The notes below the pieces were generated by a model, which was not told the DNA's origin, searched no databases, and was given only the letters and a program-made list of their open reading frames with translations. A stretch of DNA of 64,000 nucleotides, taken from Cercis canadensis (lineage: Eukaryota > Streptophyta > Magnoliopsida > Fabales > Fabaceae). The DNA is taken from assembly GCA_003255065.1 (NCBI GenBank), contig QAOA01003350.1:1-64000 (forward strand), read 5' to 3'. Made by a program: the position numbers and the translations under genes. This document shows positions 1 through 9,100 of the stretch, one piece after another. How positions within the stretch are numbered: position 1 is the stretch's first letter; each line of letters begins with the position of its first letter.

Positions 1-339
1 TTGTCTTCAGTTTCTCCCTGCGAGGTTGTGCGTCATCAGTACGCTTTGTCATTTTTGGTGTCCTGGAAGAAACAAATTTACTAAGTCAGTTGCCAAAACA
101 GTGATTCAGCAAGTATTTTCAGAATCTCAGTAATTCGACAAGGAGTTATCTACAAGGCAGTAGGGTAGTAAAATTGAAATTCAGAATTCTATTTCAGTGC
201 CCCACATTATCTCTCGAATCCTATCTCATTTTCATGATTCCAATTTCTAAACTCAGATATTTACCCAAGTCATCACCATCAATTACCCCACTAGCAATTC
301 AACAAAGTCAGGTTCCTATTGTGCTAGACAGGAAATTCA
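1..339. other. Unassigned non-coding DNA
   Basis: No exon, transposon domain or structural RNA could be recognised on either strand. The short open frames here are AT-rich chance frames. The stretch lies downstream (in gene orientation) of the SOS1-like exons and beyond the Copia insertion, so it could be SOS1 intron or flanking DNA. That placement is inference. Confidence 0.4.
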
Positions 340-730
340 GATTATCTATCCACAGTAATAATCATTACAAGCTGAGAAAACACAATCTATGCATGAATTT
401 NAATTTTTTTTTTTTTTTGCTAAATCAACTAAATCCATAGGACAATATCCATGATAATGGCTAAATGAGGAATGTATAAAATGAACAACAGTCCTTAACA
501 CATCTTGCAATAGATTACAGAAATTCAGCATGGACTTAGAGAAGATTATCTATCCACAGTAATAATCATTACAAGCTGAGAAAACACAGTCTATGCATGA
601 ATTTTTGGCTAAATCAACTAAATCCATAGGACAATATCCATGATAATGGCTAAATGAGGAATGTATAAAATGAACAACAGTCCCTAACACATATTGCAAT
701 AGATTACAGAAATTCAACATGGACTTAGAG
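340..730. repeat. Tandem duplication of a unit of about 190-200 bp
   Basis: Copy 1 (about 340-541) and copy 2 (about 544-730) both run from 'gattatctatccacag' to 'catggacttagag'. They differ at scattered bases (cacaatct/cacagtct, catcttgc/catattgc, attcagc/attcaac) and by an extra T-run in copy 1 that holds a single N at 401. Because the copies differ, this may be a genuine old duplication or two haplotypes laid end to end. No coding potential was seen. Confidence 0.75.
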
Positions 731-842
731 TGGTGACAGCAATGGTGTTTTCAGCATAACATCCTCAACCTCACTAAATCCCCCAATGATCTATTCTTAC
801 AGTCAATTCAGTATACTATGCCATTCTAGGTAAAATTATGCA

Positions 843-965
843 GATTATGCAGATAACACCCTCACTCTCACAAAGCACAAATTATGCAGCTAACACCCTC
901 AACCTCACTGAGCACAGATTATGCAGCTAACACCCTCACTCCCACAAAGCACAAATTATGCGGCA
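843..965. repeat. 37-bp tandem repeat, 3.3 copies
   Basis: Three units of exactly 37 bp start at 843, 880 and 917, and a partial fourth starts at 954. Each begins '(g/a)attatgcag' and contains 'taacaccctca'. Units differ by a few bases. The spacing is read directly from the sequence. No function is evident. Confidence 0.85.
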
Positions 966-1509
966 GTTATCTCAGTGATTTCAATCATATGCAATGAACA
1001 TTGATCCCAATTCTGATGCAACCTAGGTAAAATTCCCTCACTCAATTCATGTTATGCAGACAACAAGCATAGAGTACATAAATTATGCAGGTAAATACCA
1101 TATGAACTAAGCTAGGCACATAGAGCAAACATTCATAATCAACACATAGCAGAAGATAAGAAGAATTAAGAATGTCTTACCTGTAGGAAGCAGAATAATC
1201 GAAAATGGCAAAAGAACTTGCTGCAATGTGTGTGCTGCTGTGGAGAATTGGGGAATATGACTAGGGCAAGGAATTTGGTGCTTAAGTGAGCTGGGATTGG
1301 CCGGAAATGGGTGTGGGATGCTCGGAGAAGCTAGGGATTTGAGAGAAAATGAGAAGAGAGGGATTTCAGAAGTGATGAACTGCTTTGCGATTTCAGCTTT
1401 TTAAGGTTTCTGGGTGACACGGCCACAACACGGCCGTGTTCTGTGGGCGTGTCGTGCTGGCACGGGTTAAACACGCGGGGTGTTTAAGTGACACGGGGGT
1501 GTGTTTTAA
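966..1509. other. Unassigned repeat-like DNA with GC-rich cacggccgtg motifs
   Basis: No gene was recognised. From about 1415 to 1510 the base composition changes abruptly to GC-rich and holds repeated 'gacacgg', 'cacggccgtg' (palindromic), 'ggcgtgtcgtg' and 'acacgcgggg' motifs. Such motifs are familiar from LTRs of some dicot Gypsy elements, so this may be an LTR fragment into which the Copia piece was joined. The family cannot be named from the sequence alone. Confidence 0.35.
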
Positions 1510-2110
1510 GTGACATAGCTTTTGAAATCCAGAAGTCACTTGCAGAAAGCTTTGCATCTTCTTCACGAGCAAGAGTCATGGAATTGAAGCTAAAACTGCA
1601 AACAACCAGAAAAAGAAATCTTGGAATTTGGGAATATATGCTAAGAGTTCGAAGTGTTTGTGATAATCTTCGAGCAATAGGAGAAACAGTGACTCAAGAT
1701 GACCAAGTCATGGTAATTCTGAGTGTTTGGACCCGGAATACAATCCAGTTGTGGCACTTCTCAGTCTTGAATTTGTCTCTGTTGAGACATTGCAGAGCCA
1801 CCTTCTTACATTCGAAGGAAGGCTTGAAAGGCAAAAGTCGATGGATGAACAGGTATTGATGCAAGCAAATGCTGCATTGTTTAATCCATCAGCAAGAAGA
1901 AAAAAAATTCAGTAATACTAATACTCATGGTTATCGCACTGGTAATCATGGTTCTCATAATGAAAATAGGAATGCACCACCTAGGTACTTCTCAAATCAA
2001 GGAAATCAGTTCAAGAAGAACTTCAAAGCTGGGAATAATAATAAACCATAGTGTCAAATTTGCCACAAACCTAGCCATGTGGCTTCTGATTGTTGGCACA
2101 GGTTTGACAA
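1510..2110 (+). pseudogene. gag: Copia gag remnant with zinc knuckle
   Basis: The frame starting near 1510 carries the UBN2-type capsid signature 'SRARVMELKLKLQTT' and 'DNLRAIGETV'. A frameshift near 1725 moves the rest ('DPEYNPVVALLSLE', 'LLTFEGRLE') to another frame, and a further shift lies near 1900. A CX2CX4HX4C zinc knuckle (CQICHKPSHVASDC) begins at 2052, directly after a TAG that replaces an expected glutamine codon at about 2049. The protein would package element RNA in cytoplasmic particles. The N-terminal part is missing through truncation. Confidence 0.85.
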
Positions 2111-2168
2111 CAATTTCTAACCAAAATCTACTATTGGTCATGGCTCACATAATCAAGATCCGCAAGAA

Positions 2169-2639
2169 TTGATGGCTACCTCAGGCATCGTAGAGGACAC
2201 TCCATGGTTTCTTAATACTAGGGCTACACACCATGCGACAATTGATCTTGGAAATTTAGCATTACATAACCTTTTTGTTGGAAAAGAAGGTGTTAATGTG
2301 GGCAATGGTAAGACTTTAACAGTGCTTAACACAGGTATCACATCTCTTTCAACAACTAAGAAACCTTTATTACTAAAGCATGTTCTTCATGTTCCTAAAA
2401 TTACGGCCAACTTGGTTAGTGTGCAAAGGTTATGTCAAGATAATCATGCATATGTGGAGTTTCATCCTTCTTACTTTCTTGTGAAGGATCAGACAACCAA
2501 AGAGGTGTTGCTCCAAGGAAGACTTGACCAAGGTTTACACAAAGTTATGTCTAAAGTTGCTGCTGACAATAATCCTGCTTCTAGTCCTCCACAAGTTTTT
2601 CAGGTTTTTAGTTTGAATTCAAATAAAAGTGTCTAAAAA
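2169..2639 (+). pseudogene. Copia protease remnant with destroyed active site
   Basis: The frame shows the layout of a Copia aspartic protease, with 'WFLNTRATHH' where the family has an acidic D-S/T-G-A-T-H-H site. The catalytic aspartate reads AAT (Asn) and the glycine reads AGG (Arg); both are G-to-A changes from the expected codons. 'LLKHVLHVPKITANLVSV' further on is the usual family block. The frame ends at TAA (2634-2636), just before the pre-integrase domain. Normally the enzyme cleaves the gag-pol polyprotein. Confidence 0.85.
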
Positions 2640-3674
2640 CTGCAACTATGGCATAATAGATTAGGACATCTGGTTGTTGATGTCATCAATAGAGTTATGA
2701 CTCAATGTAAATTTTCTCATTTTTCATTCAGAACATCACGTATATGCAGTTCATGTCAATTGGCCAAAAGCCATAAATTGCCATTTACAAGGTTTGTAAC
2801 TAAATCAGTAAAGCCCTTTGATTTGATACATGTGGATTTGTGGGGTTCTCCCTCTTGTTGTGCTGTTAATGGAACATGTTACTTTTTCTTGCTTATTGAT
2901 GATTACAATCACTTCTCATGGATTTACTTACTGAAATCAAATTAAATCTGATGCTTTAGACATATTTCAAAGTTTTCTAGTCATGGTTGAAATGCAGTTT
3001 GACTACAAAATTAAAGTACTCTAATCTGATTTTAGAGGGGAATTTGTTGCTTTTGCTCAACTAGTCAAGACATTGAGAATACAACACAGGTTTTCTTGTC
3101 CTTACACCCCCCAACAGAATGGCATAGTGGAAAGAAAAATAGGCATGTGGTAGAAACAAGGTTGTCTCTTCTTACTACTACATGTATTCCTACGTCCTAT
3201 TGGCCTTTTGCTTTCCAAACAGTTGTGTACCTTATTAATAGGTTGCCTACATCTGTGTTAGCCCACAAATCACCCTATCAACTTCTTTATCTGAGGCCAC
3301 CTGACTTGACCCAACTTAAAACCTTTGGTTGTATGTGTTTCCCTTACCTTAGACCATATCATCATCACAAACTTGAACACAGGTCTGCTGCATATTGTTT
3401 CTTGGGTTACAACAATAAGCATAAAGGCTTCTTATGTCTAGATATGACTTCCAAATGCATTTATGTGTCTAGGCATGTGATCTTTGTTGAATTAATTTTT
3501 CCTTTTCAATCTCAACCTATACCTTCTACCTCCTCATCTTCCCATTGTTGTATTCCCGTTGTCCTGCCTCCCATCTCTAGTACCATAATGTCTAGTCCTT
3601 CCCGGGTTGCGATTGCTCCTTATACTATAAATGTTCTTGCTATGACCATAGATATCCCCTCAGGTTCCCATTAG
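2640..3674 (+). pseudogene. Copia integrase remnant
   Basis: The HHCC pre-integrase zinc domain (LWHNRLGHL then CSSCQLAKSHKLPF) starts at about 2645. The catalytic core follows, with 'DLIHVDLWG' holding the first catalytic Asp, then 'IDDYNHFSWIY', a stop near 2943, and a later segment (from about 3085) with 'PPTEWHSGKKNRHVVE' near the catalytic Glu. 'LINRLPTSVL' and 'LKTFGCMCFPYLRPY' are typical of the end of Copia integrase. Stops and frameshifts break it into at least three pieces. The intact enzyme inserts element cDNA into chromosomes. Confidence 0.85.
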
Positions 3675-3859
3675 TTACCTGAGTCTCATGCCTCTTCCAG
3701 TTTATCTCAAAATCCAATTTCTGATCCTAGTTCTCCTGCTTCCTCTTCTCTAGTACCCACTAGAATGGTAACCAGAAGCCAAAATGACATTTTAAAGCCT
3801 AAAGTGTTTACTACATCCTATGCACTCACTACTGCAAAACCCTCTCCCTATCATCTAGC

Positions 3860-4558
3860 CATCAAATCCTCTGAGTGGATTGAAGCTATGCATATAGAAT
3901 TCAAAGCATTACAAGTAAACCAGACATGAGAACTTGTTCCATGCCCTCCTGATAAGAATATTGTTAGGTGCAAATGGTTTACAAATTGAAATACCACTCA
4001 GATGGTTTTGTGGAAAGGTATAAAGCTTGCTTGGTAGCTTAGGAGTTTACTCAAACTTATGGGATTGACTATTTTGAGACATTTAGCCTAGTAGTCAAAC
4101 CAGCAACCATTCAAACAGTTCTTACTATTGCTTTGTCTCAAAATTGGCCTCTGTAGTAGTTGGATATTAACAATGCATTTTTGAATGGTGACCTGCATGA
4201 AGAGGTTTTTATGAAGCAACCACCAGGTTTTGAAGATTCTTCTGTTCCTTATTACGTTTGCAAGTTAAAGAAAGCCTTGTATGGACTAAAACAAGCTCCT
4301 AGAGCTTGGTTTACTAAACTCAAGCTAACACTGTTTAATTGGGGATTCAAATGCATTGTCTCAGATAATTCCTTGTTTGTTTTTACATCTTCGACAGTTC
4401 TGCTTTATCTTCTGGTCTATGTTGATGATATTATACTTACTGGATCTAGTCCTCAACTCATTCAATTTCTAGTTACTTCTCTTAACACAGCATTTTCCTT
4501 AAAGGATTTGGGTTCCTTGCATTATTTATTCGGTATTGAGACCTCTAGATCTTGTTAG
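3860..4558 (+). pseudogene. Copia reverse transcriptase remnant
   Basis: The first part (3860-4155) is riddled with stops, including two consecutive TAG codons (near 4154) just before 'LDINNAFLNGDLHEEV'. The part from 4160 is open and has the family blocks 'KQPPGF', 'LKKALYGLKQAPRAW' and the catalytic 'LVYVDDIILTG' (YVDD at about 4418-4429). It ends at a TAG after 'YLFGIETSRSC'. Only the YVDD half is readable as protein. Confidence 0.9.
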
Positions 4559-4609
4559 CATTTGCATCTCTCTCAAACAAAGTATATTTTTTATCTGCTT
4601 CATAGAGCA

Positions 4610-5340
4610 AGATTGGAAAATGCCAAACATGCTCCTACTCTTATGGTGAGCTCTTAAGTGCTTTCTCTAACAGATGGCCAACATTTATCCCAGCCTCTTT
4701 CTTATAGAAGCTTGGTAGGTGCTCTGCAATATTGTACTATAACTAGACCTGGCATTGCTTTCTCAGTCAATAAGGTTTGTCAATTTATGATTGCACCTAC
4801 TGATGTGCATCTCCAAGCAGCTAAGCGAGTTCTTAAATATCTCAAGGGCACCCTCTCCTATGGCCTTACTATGTCCAAATGTAACTCATTATCCTTGGTG
4901 GCCTATTTTGACTCAAATTGGGCTGGCTGTCCTAATGACAGGCGCAGCACCAGTGGCCAGGCCATCTTTTTTGGTTCTAGCCTCATCTCAAAGTCCTCTG
5001 GCAAGTAAAAGGTTGTGGCTCGCTCTAGCACTGAAGCTGAATATAGAGCACTAGAAAATGCAACCTCTGAACTGCTATGGATTTAGTCTTTGTTGAAAGA
5101 TTTCACTTTGTCTTGCCATCTCCTCCTTTATTGTTGTGTGACAATCTAAGTGCTACATTCCTTGCAGCCAATCTAGTGCTTCATGCTCACACTAAGCATA
5201 TTGAGATAGATTGTCATTTTGTTCGAGAACTCTTACTCAACAACAATCTTAAACTATGTCAAGTGTTCCTTCTTCAGCTCAATTAGCAGATGTGCTTACT
5301 AAACCACTTTCTACCAAAGCATTTTTGTCCAATAGAACCA
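4610..5340 (+). pseudogene. Copia RNase H remnant
   Basis: The frame contains 'YRSLVGALQYCTITRPGIAF', 'AKRVLKYLKGTLSYGL' and 'YFDSNWAGCPNDRRSTSG', the conserved C-terminal blocks of Copia pol. A TAA at about 5006 sits where the family has a Gln (K-Q-K) before 'VARSSTEAEYRAL', consistent with CAA to TAA. A frameshift follows. The end of pol lies just upstream of the polypurine tract, as expected. Confidence 0.88.
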
Positions 5341-5370
5341 AACTCATTGTTTTGCCTGTCACACTGAGTT

Positions 5371-5380
5371 TGAGGGGGAA
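5371..5380 (+). promoter_or_regulatory. Polypurine tract of the Copia element
   Basis: 'tgagggggaa' sits immediately before the TG that starts the 3' LTR. In LTR elements this purine run primes plus-strand DNA synthesis. Its position and composition fit exactly. Confidence 0.85.
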
Positions 5381-5830
5381 TGTTAAACATATATCAGAGG
5401 AGTATGATGGAGGTTGATCAAAGTATGAAGGCCACGTCAGCAACCATGTCAGCAAGCAAAGTCAATAATATAGTAAATAGTCACAGTTAGTTAGAATCAG
5501 TTACTTGGTTATTGATAATCATTTATACGATAACTTCTAGAAAAGGTTGAGCTGTAAATAAGCTTAGGTCTATATAATGTATTGATAGCTTGTAATTATA
5601 GATTAAGAAATACAGTTGCTCAGAATCTAGAGTTTAGATCTGAAGCTCTTTCTCTTCAAATTCTCCTCTTCTTCTTCTTCTTCTTCTTCTGGTTTTCTAG
5701 TTTCTGCATAATTGCATTATGCAGTATCACTTCTGCATTTCTTGCATGGTGATCTCTTCGTGATTGATCTTCTGGTTTGATCTATTGTCAAGTATCTTTT
5801 CTACTGCTTCAAGTTCTTTCAAGCTTCACC
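5381..5830 (+). repeat. 3' LTR of the Copia element (right end approximate)
   Basis: The LTR starts 'tgttaaacat' after the polypurine tract. It has a TATA-like 'tctatataatg' at about 5570 and a (CTT)n microsatellite at about 5661-5691. The right end (near 5830) is an estimate because no second LTR or target-site duplication was found to fix it. U3, R and U5 cannot be separated by eye. Confidence 0.65.
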
Positions 5831-5973
5831 AATGGAGGATTTCTTACTAGTCTTTTTAAATCGGTCTAAGAAATAAATGAATCAATAGTAAATAAAATTC
5901 CAATGTTATTGACAAGAGATTGCACAAACTGGAACAAAAGTAAATAGAAAATACGAATAACACCAGAAGATAC

Positions 5974-6105
5974 CTGAACAGCATCATGAAGAAGCAGCAT
6001 CTCTTTCTCTTCCACTAACCCAACTTTCTCAATGCTTTGAGCATATTTAGTTAACTGATTTAGCACTAGATGCGCTGCTTGCCTTGTTTTTATGACATGC
6101 AAAAC
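5974..6105 (-). CDS. SOS1: SOS1-like exon k (most C-terminal in window)
   Basis: The 132-bp exon (acceptor 'taatcttag', donor 'gtatct') encodes 44 codons, from VLHVIKTRQAAHLVLNQL to EEKEMLLLHDAVQ. In SOS1 the following exon starts near 'KKLLRNPP', but no such exon was found between here and base 1. The Copia 3' LTR begins within about 150 bp. Confidence 0.92.
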
Positions 6106-9100
6106 CTAAGATTAGAAATTTATTAGATAAAATGAAGCAAAATTGTGAAAATGATCATCTTATTAATATAACACTTTATAACCTTACACGATGTGAACCG
6201 TGAATGATAAATAAGGAACACTTACACACAAATTGATTTAACAGACAAAATTCAAAAGGAGCCCAGTAAAACTAGCAAGAAAAAAATTAAAATATGAATT
6301 CAACTTACAAACCTTAGGAAATGTTACACGAACATCTTGTAGGAACTCTTCTGCTTCTTCTCCTTCTACAAGGCTTTCATTCATGACAATAGAAGCAAAA
6401 TCATTGTCACCTGCAGAAGTGGTGAATATGATAAAATAAACGAATTATTACGAATACCCTTACAGCTCTACCAATATATACAATGCTTTAAGAAACACCA
6501 TGAACACTTATGTATGGAGCAAGATAAAGGGCAAGAAATAGGAGGTAGCATGAATTAAATAAAACATAAAAGATATCGAAATAATTACTGCAAGTAAATT
6601 CATTATGAATCAACCTAAAAACCTCCCATATGATGAGTTATTAACAGAAACAAGATGAAATTATATAATCCAGTCATTAAATGTTCCATTTATGATTAGC
6701 AAAGTGATGTTGTAAAAAAACAACATTTTTTTCTTTAGTATCAAATGGTCTATGACTGAGTGATATTAAAATTATTTTCGAGACTTATAGGTTCAATGTT
6801 TAAATTTAGAATGGTGACTAAAGTATAAAAACAAAAACAAAAACAAAAAAGACAAGATTTTTTTAACTGAGATGCATGATCAAACTATACAATGGTCTAA
6901 AATACAAACCAATGTGGAGAAGAAAGGGAAATGGATTTTAAGGCTCGTGAAACTGAAGATAATGTGCAAAGACTGTTATTGACATATTATAAAGAGATTA
7001 TAAGAAACAAAGCAGGAGAATGGCATTAGTATTGGGAAGGTAAATAGAGTGAAGTACCGAAGTAGACTATTACCTATGAAGTCATGTAACTTTCGTCGAG
7101 CAATTTTGTGTGCATGAAGGAATGCAGCACAAATATAACATGCAGATTCCAACATTTCCTTTGTGAAATATGTAACTATTTTTTGTGGAAAAGCACTCTG
7201 AAGGAACTTGTGGTAATCTGGGAAGTGATGAACATTAGCTTTTAAACCTTTCCAGTCGTATAGGGGCTCATGTGAAGCCAAGTCAAGAGCTTCGTCCACT
7301 GATCGCATTAATATATTAGTTATTTTTCGTGAAATTCTCCCCTCTTCAAGCATCTCCAAGTAAGCAGCTTGGACACCTACCATGAGCAGGTAGTTCTCAA
7401 ATTAGGACTAAAGAACAAGAGTGATGTTTACAAATGCACATCATGAAATAGTATTGGCATCTTATGATCTTTAACTACATAGATGAAGACAATCATCATG
7501 CAACAACCATCAAATATTAGCCGTTAAACAGGCTGTATCTCTTGATTTCTTTCATTATCCATAAAAAAATGTATATGAAGCTTCAATATTTGCATATAGT
7601 GATCATATCAAAGCCAGAAATGATTTTTTTCCTTTCTAAAACCATCAGCAAGACACTTACTAGAAAACTCTTCAAATGTAGGGCAAGCTCTACAAACATC
7701 CTCCCCATCATGTATAACTTGACATGCCACGAAACTGAACATAGCAAAGAACAAAAGGACGCACAGCGAGAAAAACAAGAGGGCTATTGCCATGATGTTA
7801 ACATGGTGAAATTTCAAATGGTATGTCCAAATACAATGTCGATAACAAATTAACAATTGCCTTCAAAGCTTCAATAGAAACACATAGCACACAAAGTAGA
7901 AATGGTCAAGGATCTCCCGAAAACATTAAGTTCTCAAGTTGGAATCCTCATTTTCCCATATATCCCTAGCCAGAAAAACTAGCTCTATCTATTTATAACA
8001 AAGAAAAAAAATTAAAATAGAAACACACAGAATAACTAAATCAAATATAATTTCTCTAATACACGGGATGGAAACAGTATCTCATCATTGTGTGCCACTC
8101 CTTCACATTTTTTTTCGTATAAAATTGGAATATTTGAACTGGTTATCAAAACGGAAAGAGTTACATACTGCTGGACAAGGATTTCCCTCTTGTGAGGCAT
8201 ACAATGAGAAACAATAAATTTAAAGAAACAAGTATATGAGGAATCAAAGAGTTACATACCGTTCAAAAGGCCAATTCGAAAATCTTTCAAATTCAATGGA
8301 TCCAGGTTCCTATCACTTTCTGATGTACCATAAGGATGAACGTTTTCACCTTCAATGTCATTTAAGCATGAGATGTAACTCTTCACCGTAGACCAGTCAG
8401 CAGGTCCCAGATCGTCATCATCTCCAAGTTCACCAAAAACCTCTAACGCTTTGTTCGACATTTTATACTTTGTGTAATCAAGTATACGTCTCTGTTTTAC
8501 ATAGACAAAAACTTAAGGACAAGGACCAAAAATCAAGTATACGTATCTGTTATACAATGCAGAAGCTTTCCTTTAGTTGTATCTGACTAGATATATTAAC
8601 AAGTCTTTTCACTATAAAGGTGAAAATCCAATACCTTAAGACACAAATTAAATTATGAAATCAAACTACTGCATCTCTCAGAAGATAAGCTGAATCCCGA
8701 ATATATATTGGCAGAATCCTTAATTACCTTACTTGCTGACAACTTGTCCATTCGTAGTAAGTGCAAAACGAACTGTGTGGTGGAACCATTCATAATAATT
8801 GTCAAAACCACTATTCCTCCAGTGAAGAAAACAAACTGCACAGTTGAAAAATATTTAAAGACAATATATTATAATATCTTCAAGAGTCCTGAGCATGAAA
8901 TAACCCAGCATAATCAAAACATAATTAAAATAAAGTTTTGCATTTAAAATTCACAAAAATATTTTCTTCTAAATTTAATATGTGATGCATCCAAAAAAAC
9001 ATACTAATTTTCCCGTATCTCCACTCAATTCAATTAATTTGTCACTGGAACGCTAAAACAATCAAAAAATTATTGGATGATTAAACTACAAAATCATAAG

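Larger units (their letters stand above)
1510..5830 (+). mobile_element. 5'-truncated Ty1/Copia LTR retrotransposon
   Basis: Remnants appear in the Copia order gag, protease, integrase, reverse transcriptase, RNase H, followed by a polypurine tract and a 3' LTR starting at 5381. Integrase before reverse transcriptase defines Copia. No 5' LTR or primer-binding site is present: homology begins inside gag at about 1510. The gag and protease style resembles the Ale/Retrofit group, an impression and not a test. All domains carry stops or frameshifts, so the copy is dead. It lies about 140 bp beyond the last visible SOS1-like exon, on the opposite strand. The right boundary is uncertain because the LTR end could not be matched to a second LTR. 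Confidence 0.9.

Noticed and set aside
1..5973. Remaining C-terminal SOS1 exons
   Set aside because: I looked for the segments that follow 'LLHDAVQ' in the family on the minus strand and found none; most of the interval is Copia or repeat DNA.
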